DNA of 64,000 bases from Mucilaginibacter sp. OK283 (GTDB lineage Bacteria; Bacteroidota; Bacteroidia; Sphingobacteriales; Sphingobacteriaceae): assembly GCF_900110415.1 (NCBI RefSeq), contig NZ_FODR01000006.1, forward strand, positions 186,001 to 250,000, read 5' to 3'. This document shows positions 15,315 through 24,636 of this stretch, piece by piece. Made by a program: the position numbers and the translations under genes. A model generated the notes under the pieces. It saw nothing but the letters and a program-made list of their open reading frames with translations. It was not told where the DNA came from and did no database searches. Within the stretch, counting starts at the first letter, position 1. Every line of letters starts with the position of its first letter.

Positions 15315-16314
15315 AAATAAGTGGTAGTTTGACCTGGAAAAGTTTCCCGTCATTAACGATTGCTACTTGTTTTTCCAGCAGGTGATGGTAACGCTGCTGG
15401 ACATTCCTTAAGCCTACGCCCGTCGAATTGTGATCGCCTGTTTTTAAACGTACCGGGTTTTCGATGATGATTTGATCGGCCTCCGCATATAGGCGGATAT
15501 GCAGCGGTTTATCTGTCGATACAACATTGTGTTTGATGCAATTTTCTACCAAGAGTTGCAGGGTGAATGGTGGAATAAGCGTTTCTGATACCTGCTCATC
15601 TAATTCAATTTTAAAGGTAAAACCGCCCTCAAACCGGGCGCTCTGTAGAAATATGTAGGCTTTGACGATCTCCATTTCATCGGCAACTTTGATTAAATCG
15701 AGTTTTCGGCTTTCCAATGTGTAGCGGTAAAAATTAGAAAGCTTGAGTATAAAATCCACCGATTCACTATCACCGGCTTCCACCATCGCTTTCAGCGTGT
15801 TTAAGCTATTGAACAAAAAGTGCGGATTGACCTGTTGCTTTAACAATTCATATTGCGCCCCCAGGTTGTCGTTTTTCATGCGTTCCAGTTCCATATTGAC
15901 ATACTGGTTTTCATAGTTTTGCTGCAACAACTGCAGGAACATGTAGAAAACGAGGTTAATCAGGATACCGCGAACTTCTATCATTAGCATCACCGGCCCG
16001 AAGTTGATATGCGACAGGATAAGTTGTTGTATCCATGCCAACCCGAACATTACCCCAATACCGATCAACAAACTATTGACAAGCCTTGGATATGATATCT
16101 GCCGTTTGGGCGACCTTTCGGACTGATAAGAAAATATATAGATGTTCACGTACCACATTAACAGTGCAAAAGCCGAAGTAATACCTGCATTTACAGCCGC
16201 CTCTGTCAAATTAAAATGTTGCTGGGCGATCTGCGGTACAGATGATAACAGTCCGATGGTAATAGAACTGATCCAGATGACTGCTGCCGTTATTTTCAAT
16301 TTTTGACTTTTCAT
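15295..16314 (-). CDS. LytS-type sensor histidine kinase
   Basis: A 339-residue membrane kinase with four predicted membrane segments in residues 8-130. The His_kinase box QVNPHFLFNSLNTLKAM has the phosphorylated histidine at H165, and the HATPase end reads STGVGLRNVQQRY. It lacks the long loop of the kinase at 6628 and is otherwise similar. The C-terminus YEHHHH is an accident of overlap: the repeated CAT codons read as isoleucines in the regulator's frame. It probably signals to the overlapping LytTR protein. The stimulus is unknown, though Ohr and a hydrolase follow upstream on the same strand. Confidence 0.9.
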   Translation of the reverse strand: MKSQKLKITAAVIWISSITIGLLSSVPQIAQQHFNLTEAAVNAGITSAFALLMWYVNIYIFSYQSERSPKRQISYPRLVNSLLIGIGVMFGLAWIQQLILSHINFGPVMLMIEVRGILINLVFYMFLQLLQQNYENQYVNMELERMKNDNLGAQYELLKQQVNPHFLFNSLNTLKAMVEAGDSESVDFILKLSNFYRYTLESRKLDLIKVADEMEIVKAYIFLQSARFEGGFTFKIELDEQVSETLIPPFTLQLLVENCIKHNVVSTDKPLHIRLYAEADQIIIENPVRLKTGDHNSTGVGLRNVQQRYHHLLEKQVAIVNDGKLFQVKLPLIYEHHHH

Positions 16315-16396
16315 GATAAGCGATGACCAAAGCTATGCAAAAAGCAGGAACACTTTGTTCAAATGCCTCCTGCTTTTCTTAACCAATGAATCGGTG

Positions 16397-16846
16397 TTAA
16401 ACAGCCACATTAATTGTTACATTGATATTGCCCCGGGTGGCTTTGGAATAAGGGCAGGTATCATGAGCGGCTGTTACTACTGCTTTTGCTTGCCCGGCCG
16501 ACAACCCGGGTAGGTTAACGTTTAAACGCGCCTGCAGCAAAAAGCCATTTTCATTAGTACCCAGGTCCACCTCGGCATCAACAGACGCGTCTTCGGGCAA
16601 TATAAATTGTTGTTTTGCCGCATTGTGGCGCATAGCGCCTATGAAACAGGCAGACCAGCCGGCGGCAAACAATTGTTCCGGGTTGGTGCCAACGCCCTTG
16701 GTGCCAGGGGAACTCAGGTTAATATCCAGCCTGCCGTCTGTGCTTTTTGCAATTCCGTCTCTGCCACCTGATACGTGTACTTTCCCGGTATATAAAACTT
16801 TTTCAACTGTAATTACAGCGTTTTCTACAACTTGATGATTTTCCAT
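16397..16846 (-). CDS. Organic hydroperoxide resistance protein (Ohr/OsmC family)
   Basis: A 149-residue OsmC-fold protein of usual length. The two reactive cysteines are C67 (GWSACFIGAM) and C131 (HDTCPYSKATRGN), and the Ohr signature NPEQLFAAGWSACF is intact. Ohr proteins reduce organic and fatty-acid hydroperoxides in the cytoplasm using dihydrolipoamide or thiols. No OhrR-type MarR regulator gene is adjacent. It is 40 bases downstream of the hydrolase gene on the same strand, so the two may form one transcript dealing with reactive lipophilic compounds. Confidence 0.92.
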   Translation of the reverse strand: MENHQVVENAVITVEKVLYTGKVHVSGGRDGIAKSTDGRLDINLSSPGTKGVGTNPEQLFAAGWSACFIGAMRHNAAKQQFILPEDASVDAEVDLGTNENGFLLQARLNVNLPGLSAGQAKAVVTAAHDTCPYSKATRGNINVTINVAV

Positions 16847-16886
16847 TTTGATGATATTTATTTGAATTTGATATTAAAAAGTTTGT

Positions 16887-17918
16887 TTATTTAGCCAGGC
16901 CATCAGCTTCCACAATCGCGTCGGCAAAGGCCTGGGGAGCTTCCTGCGGCAGGTTGTGGCCAATACCACCCGCTAAAGTATGATGCGCATATTTTCCTGA
17001 AAATTTTGCGGCATATTGGGCCGGGGCTGGGTGCGCTGCGCCATTGGCATCACCTTCAAGCGTAACGGTAGGTACCGAAATTATTGGTGCTGTGGCTAAT
17101 TTCGTTTCCAGGGCATCATATTTGGCTTCGCCTTTTTCCAGCCCCAAACGCCAGCGATAGTTAGAGATCACGATAGCCACATGATCCGGGTTGTTAAAAG
17201 CCGTAGCTGATCGTGCATAAGTGCTATCATTAAAGTGCCATTGCGGTGAGGCGGTTTGCCAGATTAAACGGTTGAATTCGTTTGTATTGGCTGTATAACC
17301 GGCACGGCCACGCTCGGTAGCAAAATAATATTGATACCACCAGGTTAACTCTGCTTTAGGTGCAAGCGGCGCTATGTTTGCCTGTTGGCTGCCTATCAGG
17401 TAACCACTTACAGATACCAGGGCTTTACACCTTTCAGGATATAAAGCGGCTATGATATCTGCGGTGCGGGCACCCCAGTCAAAGCCGCCTATAATTGCTT
17501 TAGGAATTTTTAAAGCATCCATGAATGCTACAATATCCTGCGCTAAGGCTGCTTGTTGTCCGTTCCTTGGTGTTTTTGCGGAAAGGAAACGGGTTAACCC
17601 ATATCCTCTTAAGTAGGGAACAATAACGTGATATCCTTTTGCAGTTAGTATGGCTGATACCCCTGAATAACTGTTAATGTCATAAGGCCAGCCATGTAAT
17701 AATATTACGGGGGTTCCGTTTGCTGGCCCGGCCTCGGCGTAACCTACGTTTAATACGCCAGCATTGATCTGTTTTATTTCGGTAAAGCAGGTGGGTAAAG
17801 TATTAGGGGTTGCTTGTTGCGCATCCGCAGTTGGTGTTACCACAAACAGGGTAACGATCAGGATTAATGCGGTAAACCCTGGAAATAAATAACGGCGGTT
17901 GTTAAGTTGATTTTTCAT
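16887..17918 (-). CDS. Exported alpha/beta hydrolase, epoxide-hydrolase-like
   Basis: A 343-residue protein from ATG 17918; an in-frame TTG eight codons upstream is less likely. An N-terminal signal sequence (RRYLFPGFTALILIVTLFVV, then TPTADAQQ) directs it to the periplasm. The hydrolase core shows VILLHGWPYDINSYSG, the nucleophile elbow IIGGFDWGART with aspartate instead of serine, and the catalytic histidine in GIGHNLPQEAP. An Asp nucleophile is typical of epoxide hydrolases and dehalogenases. The substrate is unknown. It lies between element C and the ohr gene. Confidence 0.85.
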   Translation of the reverse strand: MKNQLNNRRYLFPGFTALILIVTLFVVTPTADAQQATPNTLPTCFTEIKQINAGVLNVGYAEAGPANGTPVILLHGWPYDINSYSGVSAILTAKGYHVIVPYLRGYGLTRFLSAKTPRNGQQAALAQDIVAFMDALKIPKAIIGGFDWGARTADIIAALYPERCKALVSVSGYLIGSQQANIAPLAPKAELTWWYQYYFATERGRAGYTANTNEFNRLIWQTASPQWHFNDSTYARSATAFNNPDHVAIVISNYRWRLGLEKGEAKYDALETKLATAPIISVPTVTLEGDANGAAHPAPAQYAAKFSGKYAHHTLAGGIGHNLPQEAPQAFADAIVEADGLAK

Positions 17919-18348
17919 AATGCTCAGTTTTATTGTTTTCAAGCGATTTATTTGCTTTTCTTGAGAACAAAATTAGCTGAGCAGCGCCCCCCGGCGTGAG
18001 CAGTTCTGAGGCTAACCGGACGTTTTAGTACCCGAACCGGACAACGGTGCACTTAAAGGTTTCGATGGTCTTTCAGCTTCTGGTTGGTGTTATCACCGCA
18101 CCAGCCAAAGCATGTATTTTACATATGCTTTAGTTGCAAATCTGTATAATATAGGCTTCCGTAAGGCCGACCGGAAGTGGTATGGTGATAATACCGACCA
18201 CAGGCTAAAGCCTGGATGTTTTATTTGAGTAATAACCTAAGCTAAAATTGATTCTTAATCACTACCTGCCTAATCAAAGGTTTCATTATATTTGCTATCC
18301 AGGGTATCAGATAAAACGCCGCTCCCTAAAAAACACAAGCTTATATTT
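17919..18348. other. Intergenic stretch holding MITE-like element C
   Basis: This divergent gap lies between the hydrolase and the MATE gene. Apart from element C (18074-18207) it has no gene. A TATATTTG element near 18287-18294 could serve the MATE gene, but no TTG is well spaced from it. Confidence 0.45.
18074..18207. mobile_element. MITE-like element C
   Basis: This 134-base element has ends CAGCTTCTGGTTGGTGTTAT and GTGATAATACCGACCACAGG. Its interior is nearly identical to element B, including the AAGCATGTATTTTACATATG palindrome and GCTTCCGTAAGGCC. The close match at two sites indicates recent movement or copying. Confidence 0.7.
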
Positions 18349-19773
18349 ATGTCACAATCATTTACTGCAAAGGGTAAGGTATCTTCTTTTTTCTCGGTTT
18401 TAAAACAGGCAATAAAGGGTCAGGAAGTTGATTTGACCTCCATCAGCATAAAAAGGGCAATTGTTTTATTAGCTATCCCCATGATGCTGGAAATGGCCAT
18501 GGAATCTGTTTTTGCACTGGTCGACCTTTATTTTGTAGGCCATTTAAAAAACAGCAGTCACGCTATTCAAACAGTGGGTTTAACCGAATCTGTTTTAACC
18601 GTAATATATTCGCTGGCCATAGGTTTAAGTATGGCTGCAACGGCAGTTGTTGCCCGCCGTATTGGCGAAAAAAATCCTGAAGCCGCATCAAAAGCCGGAA
18701 TGCAAACCATCATTATAGCGGTACTTATTAATCTGGGCATAAGTATTTTTGGCTTTTTACATGCCCGGGGGCTGCTTTTGATTATGGGCGCTTCTGCAGA
18801 AACGGCAGATCATGGAACTCCATTCGTTCGCATTATGATGGGGGGTAGCATCATCATTGTATTGTTGTTTTTGATTAACGGGATTTTCAGAGGTGCCGGT
18901 AATGCCGCTATAGCCATGCGCAGCTTGTGGATTGCCAATATGGCAAACATTATTTTATGTCCTATTTTTATCAGGGGGCTTGGGCCAATTCCTGCTTTTG
19001 GATTAACAGGAGCAGCCATAGCCACCAGCATTGGCCGTGGTTTAGGCGTTACTTACCAGGTTTACAATTTATTTAATGGCAAAAATGCCTTAAAAATCCG
19101 CATAAGCTATTTTATACCCGATTGGCAACAGATTAAGGCGATTATAAAAATTGCTGCGCCGGGTATTTTACAATTTGTAATAGCCAGTTGCAGCTGGATA
19201 TTTTTGGCACAATTGGTTGCCACAACAGGGGGAGACCATGGCTCTGCCGGTTATCAAACATCGCTCCGGCTGATGATGTTTTTCCTGCTGCCCGCCTGGG
19301 GTTTGAGCAATGCGGCCGCAACATTGGTTGGGCAAAATTTGGGGGCCGGGCATCTGGAGAGGGCAGAACAATCGGTATTTCAAACTATAAAATATACGGT
19401 TGTGTTTTTAGGCATCGTGAGCATCCTGTTTTTAACCTGCGGACATTTGTTTGCCTCATTTTTTACAGACGATGAAGAGGTTAAGAAGATAGCCACCCGC
19501 TCTTTGCAAATTTTAAGCGGGGGCTTTATTATTTATGGTGTTGGTATGGTTTTAACCAGCGCGTTTAATGGTGCCGGCGATACCTGGACACCAACAAAAA
19601 TTAACGTTTTTACATTTTGGTTATTCCAAATTCCTTTCGCTTATTTAATGGCTAAGTATTTTGAAATGGGTCCAACGGGCGTTTTTGTAACCATCCCCAT
19701 TTCTGAAATAGGATTGACCATAGCCGCTTACATATTATTTAAGCGTGGGAAATGGAAGAAAACGATGGTTTAG
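18349..19773 (+). CDS. MATE family multidrug efflux protein
   Basis: A 474-residue protein from ATG 18349 (MSQSFTAKG). It has the twelve-helix MATE layout in two halves, beginning IKRAIVLLAIPMMLEMAMES, with GLSMAATAVVARRIGEKNPE in the first half and LSNAAATLVGQNLGAGHLERAEQS as the matching segment of the second. MATE proteins export cationic drugs and dyes in exchange for Na+ or H+. It stands alone between element C and the SPFH operon. An earlier in-frame TTG would add 19 residues and looks unlikely. Confidence 0.92.
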   Translation: MSQSFTAKGKVSSFFSVLKQAIKGQEVDLTSISIKRAIVLLAIPMMLEMAMESVFALVDLYFVGHLKNSSHAIQTVGLTESVLTVIYSLAIGLSMAATAVVARRIGEKNPEAASKAGMQTIIIAVLINLGISIFGFLHARGLLLIMGASAETADHGTPFVRIMMGGSIIIVLLFLINGIFRGAGNAAIAMRSLWIANMANIILCPIFIRGLGPIPAFGLTGAAIATSIGRGLGVTYQVYNLFNGKNALKIRISYFIPDWQQIKAIIKIAAPGILQFVIASCSWIFLAQLVATTGGDHGSAGYQTSLRLMMFFLLPAWGLSNAAATLVGQNLGAGHLERAEQSVFQTIKYTVVFLGIVSILFLTCGHLFASFFTDDEEVKKIATRSLQILSGGFIIYGVGMVLTSAFNGAGDTWTPTKINVFTFWLFQIPFAYLMAKYFEMGPTGVFVTIPISEIGLTIAAYILFKRGKWKKTMV

Positions 19774-19951
19774 CATTTAACCTTTTAAATTTGAATAAGC
19801 GGTTTTTCTAAAAGGCGTGTTGCGCTTCATTAACTTAGGCTAAATCAGGTCTCTGCGTAATTCAATCGGCTTCATTGTAATAGTAATATGTTTATTTTAA
19901 AAATAAATAATTTATATTAGCCTTGAACATTAATCATTGTCACAATTATAT

Positions 19952-20944
19952 ATGCCTGAATTAGTCGAAGTTCTTGAGTTTTTAGATAACTCGGGAAGTG
20001 TAATGGTAAAGCGGGTTCCGGATAACGGACCTACAGAAATCAAATGGGGCGCGCAACTGACTGTACGCGAAACACAGGAAGCAATTTTTTTTAGGGATGG
20101 CCAGGTAGTAGACGTTTTTGCGGCGGGGCGTTATATGCTGGAAACGCGTAATTTTCCGGTGATTACAAAATGGGTTACGAGTTTTGCTTATGGCCCTAAT
20201 TCACCGTTCCGCGCCGAGGTTTATTTCACCAATAAAAAACTATTTACCAATCTGAAATGGGGCACGCAAGAACCAATTTTGTTTGCTGACCGAGATCTGA
20301 AAATGGTACGCTTACGTGCTTTTGGTAATTACACCATCCAGATATCAGATTCCCGCGTGTTTGTAAATCAAATAGTAGGCACAATGGGCATGTACCAGGA
20401 TGCTGATATTGCCGATTACTTAAAAAATATTATTGTATCTAAACTAACCGGGATACTTGGAAAACAAGCACAATCGGTTATGGATTTGCCCTCGGCTTAT
20501 GATACCATTAACGAAAATGTAAAAGCAGCGCTAGAGCCCGACTTTCAGAATCTGGGTTTATCACTGCACAATTTTTACGTTGGCTCAATTTCCGTGCCCG
20601 AAGAAGTTCAGGAGATGATCGATCAACGATCGGGCATGTCGGCCCTGGGTAATATGGATGAGTTTATGAAATACAAAATGGCCATGTCGATTCAGGATGC
20701 TGCAAATAACGTCAACGGAATTGCAGGACAAACCGTAGGCGGTGGGGTTGGGCTGGGGATGGGTTTTATGATGCCGCAAATGGTTCAGCAGGCTATGGCG
20801 CCAACTATACAGCCAGGTACTTCGATGCCCGAACAGAAATCGCCTATCGAAAAACTCAAGGATCTTAAAAGCCTTTTGGATTTGGGGATTATTACCCAAG
20901 CTGAGTTTGATCAAAAGAAAGCACAATTGTTAAGTCTTATATAA
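19952..20944 (+). CDS. SPFH/Band-7 'virion core' protein with SHOCT tail (YdjI-like)
   Basis: A 330-residue protein from ATG 19952; an in-frame TTG five codons earlier is possible. Residues about 1-230 form the SPFH fold of the YdjI/virion-core type (PELVEVLEFLDNSGSVMVKRVP, then LRAFGNYTIQISDSRVFV). A Gly/Met-rich linker (GGGVGLGMGFMMPQMVQQAM) leads to a short SHOCT motif at the C-terminus (IEKLKDLKSLLDLGIITQAEFDQKKAQLL). In Bacillus subtilis YdjI recruits a PspA homologue to membranes with the zinc-ribbon protein YdjG. Here a TPR and two zinc-ribbon membrane proteins follow, but no PspA gene is present. Confidence 0.88.
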   Translation: MPELVEVLEFLDNSGSVMVKRVPDNGPTEIKWGAQLTVRETQEAIFFRDGQVVDVFAAGRYMLETRNFPVITKWVTSFAYGPNSPFRAEVYFTNKKLFTNLKWGTQEPILFADRDLKMVRLRAFGNYTIQISDSRVFVNQIVGTMGMYQDADIADYLKNIIVSKLTGILGKQAQSVMDLPSAYDTINENVKAALEPDFQNLGLSLHNFYVGSISVPEEVQEMIDQRSGMSALGNMDEFMKYKMAMSIQDAANNVNGIAGQTVGGGVGLGMGFMMPQMVQQAMAPTIQPGTSMPEQKSPIEKLKDLKSLLDLGIITQAEFDQKKAQLLSLI

Positions 20945-20956
20945 CCTTATCCACTT

Positions 20957-21412
20957 ATGACGAATAGTCATCCATATGAATTGTTTGCTGCAGCCAGCCA
21001 ACTGGTTCAGCAACAATTACTATTTGACGCCATGCGGCAATTCATGGACATTACCCGGCTTTATCCAGATCATGAACTGGCGGATGATGCCTTGTATAAT
21101 GCCGGACTTTGTCATTTTCACATGAACTCCTTTAAGTCCGCCATTCTTATCTTTCGCGAACTCATTCAGAACTATCCGGATGCCACAATTTATCAGGATG
21201 ATAATACCAGGGAATTCGGCCGTACGGCCGCTAAAGCTCATTATTCCATCATCAACTGCTACCTGGGATTGAACGAGGTCGAGGAAGCAAAAGCGGAATT
21301 GGCCATGCTCAGTAATTTTGAAGATGCATATGTTTTCTCTGCAATGAACGAAACTATCAGCTACAAAAACCTGGGCCTGATTGCGATACAAACATTTGAA
21401 CAGCTTAAATAA
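20957..21412 (+). CDS. TPR protein of the SPFH operon
   Basis: A 151-residue soluble protein with two to three tetratricopeptide-like repeats (AAASQLVQQQLLFDAMRQFM, ADDALYNAGLCHFHMNSFKS, KAHYSIINCYLGLNEVEEAK). No signal peptide is present. It lies 12 bases after the SPFH gene, and its TAA directly abuts the ATG of the first zinc-ribbon gene, so it is surely part of the operon. It may bridge the SPFH protein and the membrane partners; that is inferred. Confidence 0.8.
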   Translation: MTNSHPYELFAAASQLVQQQLLFDAMRQFMDITRLYPDHELADDALYNAGLCHFHMNSFKSAILIFRELIQNYPDATIYQDDNTREFGRTAAKAHYSIINCYLGLNEVEEAKAELAMLSNFEDAYVFSAMNETISYKNLGLIAIQTFEQLK

Positions 21413-22537
21413 ATGGAACCGGCTACCACACAACCCGTCAGCGGCAGCAATGCCTGTAGTAATTGCGGCGCAAACCTCGAATACGATTTCACAACAAATA
21501 CTAATAAATGCCCCTATTGCGGAAGCGCTTTTAAGACGAATAAATCAACTGAGCATTCAATAACCGGGCCGGCACCTGATGCGGGCTGCATTCGTTTCAG
21601 GAATGACCTTTCAAAATTCAGAGATGCGGTAATTAAGTTTCTCAGCAGCGGCGATAAAACGCCCGTCAACCTGTTATTCGAAGCGGAGTTCCTGCCCGTC
21701 GAGCAGATATATGTTCCGTTTTACCAGTTTAGTGGTACTTATACTGGTTATTATAACACGATTGATAATAACGGAAAAGTACTTAGTCAGAACACTCCGC
21801 TTAGTGGCAATTTTTCAGTTTCGGTTTACGGCGGTGAAAGTAAGGCGGAGGGAGAAAACATGGCGGTCTTTGTCAATCGTGTCGACAAAAAGCTAATAAT
21901 TCCAGTTAATGCTATCCAAACAGACGGTATTAAATTAACTGATAGCCAACCGGAACAAAAAGCCTGGGATAATTTGGGCCAGTTACAAGCGGCTAACCAG
22001 GTTTATAGCGAACTTACTAGTACCGATCCGGCGCATAAACATCAACACTATTTAAAATATGACACTAAATCGGCCAGTAAATTTTATTACCCCGGCTGGC
22101 GGGCAGTATATTATTACCATGGGAATGACTACGCCATTTACATGGACGATGTGACCGGGGAACTAAACGGCAGGAGACCGGCTGATGCCAGTTTCGAACC
22201 TCCTCAACAATCGACTGTTTATAAAAAATATCTGTTAATCGGCTTAGGGCTTTGGTTTGGTGTCCTGGTTTTACGCGCTGCATTGACAGCATTTGCCGGA
22301 GATTATTTTGACTTCAAGAATCACTCTTTAAATAACATCATTTTTAGTGAGCCTGTAGGGTTTTATTGGTTGTTACGCGGTGCGTTTTTTCTGGGCTTGC
22401 TCCCGCTATTGATGGTAAAAGTACTGTATAAAAAGACTGTTGCAGACTATTATGCCGCGCTTGCCCGGGTACGGAGCGGTAACGTAGACCTTTTAGCATC
22501 AGGGAGGAAATCTATCAAATTTCGCCAAATACGTTAA
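21413..22537 (+). CDS. Zinc-ribbon membrane protein 1 (YdjG-like context)
   Basis: A 374-residue protein. A zinc ribbon at the N-terminus has C15, C18, C33 and C36 (CSNCGANLEYDF, then CPYCGSAF). A beta-rich soluble domain follows (about 60-260, with YVPFYQFSGTYTGYYNT and YYPGWRAVYYY). Two membrane segments lie at about 273-294 and 317-341, ending in a short basic tail. In the B. subtilis ydjFGHI operon a zinc-ribbon membrane protein works with the SPFH protein, and the same association is suggested here. The ATG immediately follows the TPR stop codon. Confidence 0.82.
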   Translation: MEPATTQPVSGSNACSNCGANLEYDFTTNTNKCPYCGSAFKTNKSTEHSITGPAPDAGCIRFRNDLSKFRDAVIKFLSSGDKTPVNLLFEAEFLPVEQIYVPFYQFSGTYTGYYNTIDNNGKVLSQNTPLSGNFSVSVYGGESKAEGENMAVFVNRVDKKLIIPVNAIQTDGIKLTDSQPEQKAWDNLGQLQAANQVYSELTSTDPAHKHQHYLKYDTKSASKFYYPGWRAVYYYHGNDYAIYMDDVTGELNGRRPADASFEPPQQSTVYKKYLLIGLGLWFGVLVLRAALTAFAGDYFDFKNHSLNNIIFSEPVGFYWLLRGAFFLGLLPLLMVKVLYKKTVADYYAALARVRSGNVDLLASGRKSIKFRQIR

Positions 22538-22542
22538 AGTTC

Positions 22543-23481
22543 ATGGATCCCCGGAAATTAAGTAAATGTAGTAATTGCGGTGCCGAACTGGAATCAGCAG
22601 CTAATACAACTATCAAATGTGCTTACTGCGGCAGCATATTTGAAACTGCGATAAGCGAGGTGTCGCCCTCCGCCACGCCGTTAAGCGAGGATGAAGAAGC
22701 CTTTCAGCCTGTTGAAACTTCACGGGCGAATCCTGGCGTTAGTCAAGAAAAAAATAGCAGTTCTGGAGCAATCATCATCACCATCTGCGTGTTGGTGTTA
22801 ATAGGGCTGATAACCACAATCCATAATTACGCCATTGAAAATACCACTAACAATACAGCCGATTCGGTTGCTATTGACAGCGTTGCGTCGATCAATAAGG
22901 CAAAAAAAGACAGCGCCGGTGTAATAATTAGTAATGAGGCAAAGCAAGGTGCATCGTCGAAATCTGCAGTCAAAGAATTGTCTTCAATTGTAGTGGATGC
23001 CGCAACGTTCAGAAAACTTTATCGCAATGCGCGCAAAAAACATGATCGGTTTTCGGGCAATACATTTATCTATGATCAAAGCTCCCCACGTTATGTGAAT
23101 ATCAATGGCATATTCGCCTATATTAGTACGGAGGACAGTAGTTACACACTCCGGTTTACCACTCAATACACCTCAAAGGATTGGTTATTCATTAAAAATA
23201 TGACTTTCAATGCCGGTGGCGAAAATTTTGATTACGCGCCTGATTTTAAAAGAGATAATGGCGACGGTGCAACATGGGAATGGAGCGACGAAGAAGTCCC
23301 TGAGGCAAACCTTTCCATGCTGGTAAGGATAGCCATTTCCAAAAAAGCAAAAGTTAGATACGATGGCGATAAATACTATGATGTTGTAAGGGTAACCCGC
23401 ACGCAACAGGCAGCGCTAGAAAGGCAGCTTCAAATTTATAAAGGGCTACTTTTAGGCTACGATAGGCCGACCAAAAAATAA
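22543..23481 (+). CDS. Zinc-ribbon membrane protein 2
   Basis: A 312-residue protein starting with a zinc ribbon (C9, C12, C26, C29: CSNCGAEL, then CAYCGSIF). A low-complexity acidic linker and one membrane helix (about 77-98, IIITICVLVLIGLITTI) follow, then a beta-rich domain of about 200 residues outside the membrane. The ribbon resembles that of the preceding protein, but the rest differs. It begins 5 bases after that gene. Its last 30 bases overlap the convergent VOC gene. Probably the last member of the SPFH operon. Confidence 0.8.
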   Translation: MDPRKLSKCSNCGAELESAANTTIKCAYCGSIFETAISEVSPSATPLSEDEEAFQPVETSRANPGVSQEKNSSSGAIIITICVLVLIGLITTIHNYAIENTTNNTADSVAIDSVASINKAKKDSAGVIISNEAKQGASSKSAVKELSSIVVDAATFRKLYRNARKKHDRFSGNTFIYDQSSPRYVNINGIFAYISTEDSSYTLRFTTQYTSKDWLFIKNMTFNAGGENFDYAPDFKRDNGDGATWEWSDEEVPEANLSMLVRIAISKKAKVRYDGDKYYDVVRVTRTQQAALERQLQIYKGLLLGYDRPTKK

Positions 23482-23844
23482 AACATAGCCATCGGCATCT
23501 GTTACTTCAAAACCGCGCAGCCCGTCGCTGTTGTTGTGGATAGGTTGCCGGAAGCTTATGCCGGCCAGGCTGAATTCTTCAAATAAAATATCAGGATCTT
23601 CGGTAGAAATGTATGCATCCCAGGCGGCCCATTCGTGTCGGGTAGGATTGGGGATGGGTTTTATGTCGGCTGTAATTGCCTTTAGCATTATGGAAACGGG
23701 GCCACGGCCCACCATGGCAAAAAACGGATCACCCTCGGGCCCCATGTACCGAACTTCAAACCCAAGTTTAGTTACATAGAAATCAATCGAATCGGTTACA
23801 TCGGAAACAATAAAAAAAGGCGAAATAAAATTAAGCTTTGACAT
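23452..23844 (-). CDS. VOC family protein (glyoxalase/bleomycin-resistance fold)
   Basis: A 130-residue protein of normal length for a two-module vicinal-oxygen-chelate fold. Strands and turns match: FISPFFIVSDVTDSIDFYVTKLGFEV, then FFAMVGRGPVSIML, then GLRGFEVTDADGYVLFFGRP. The final acidic position of the usual metal site (DPDGN..E in many relatives) is changed, so activity is uncertain. Members include dioxygenases, isomerases and drug-binding proteins. The gene converges on the zinc-ribbon gene with a 30-base overlap of coding ends. Confidence 0.88.
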   Translation of the reverse strand: MSKLNFISPFFIVSDVTDSIDFYVTKLGFEVRYMGPEGDPFFAMVGRGPVSIMLKAITADIKPIPNPTRHEWAAWDAYISTEDPDILFEEFSLAGISFRQPIHNNSDGLRGFEVTDADGYVLFFGRPIVA

Positions 23845-23936
23845 TATTTTACATTTCTACAATATGACAAACTGCCTCATCAGGACAGTTTATAACTCAT
23901 CTGCGCTACAAAAACTTACTTACAGCCCCGTTATAA

Positions 23937-24527
23937 TTACAACTTGCTTAAGGCCTCATTGATTAACGCTAACCCATTTTCCGAATAAGGCAATTTTAAT
24001 GCGAACTGATGCCCGTGTCCGTCCATTTTTAATAATGATTTCCGAAGGATATTAATTATTTTCTCCGGTTCCTGCTCGTATTTTTTTCTGAATTCTTCAT
24101 ATTGTAATTGCAGGAATACCAGGCAAAGCGCATTTTCCATGGTCTGCACATCAGCATCAACCTTAATTCGTTTCTTCAGGATGATTTGTTTAACACGATC
24201 CGATGTTTCGTCGTCATAACCAGCATCTTTCATTAAACGGTCTGCAATGGCGGCATGGTGCAGGGCCAGGTCTTTACGCCATTTCAGGTATGGCTCACGT
24301 CCCTCCGGGTAATCTTCACGCGGAATTTCCCAACGCCCAATGTGCTGACTTCTGGATGCCAATAATAATTCTTCACCAGCGTCCGGAGCTAATTTTAAAA
24401 CCCATTCATATAATTTAACAGCAAAAAAGTATTCTTGCGGCTCAGTTACACCTTCCCATGTAAAACTGCGTGGATCCTGCTTATTATAAGCATCAAAAAG
24501 CTCAAATGCCTTACTTAGTTTACTCAT
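23937..24527 (-). CDS. DUF4202 family protein
   Basis: A 196-residue soluble helical protein matching DUF4202 by eye (ELLLASRSQHIGRWEIPREDYPEGREPYLKWRKDL, a strongly conserved stretch given here as the key region at about residues 55-90). Its conserved His and Asp residues (SQHIGRWE, ALHHAAIADRL) suggest a metal-dependent helical fold, but no function is established. It stands alone, with 92 bases to the VOC gene on the same strand. Confidence 0.8.
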   Translation of the reverse strand: MSKLSKAFELFDAYNKQDPRSFTWEGVTEPQEYFFAVKLYEWVLKLAPDAGEELLLASRSQHIGRWEIPREDYPEGREPYLKWRKDLALHHAAIADRLMKDAGYDDETSDRVKQIILKKRIKVDADVQTMENALCLVFLQLQYEEFRKKYEQEPEKIINILRKSLLKMDGHGHQFALKLPYSENGLALINEALSKL

Positions 24528-24636
24528 AGGTTGAAAATAAGTTAAATATTTATAATGCCATCATAGTTTTTTTAATTGGCACAAATTCCGGCAGCTTACT
24601 AATCCAAATTTAACTACTGAACCTAAATAGTCTTGC

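Noticed and set aside
23452..23481. Possible frameshift at the overlap of the zinc-ribbon and VOC genes
   Set aside because: Both C-termini are natural (YDRPTKK and FFGRPIVA), so a simple 30-base convergent overlap is enough.
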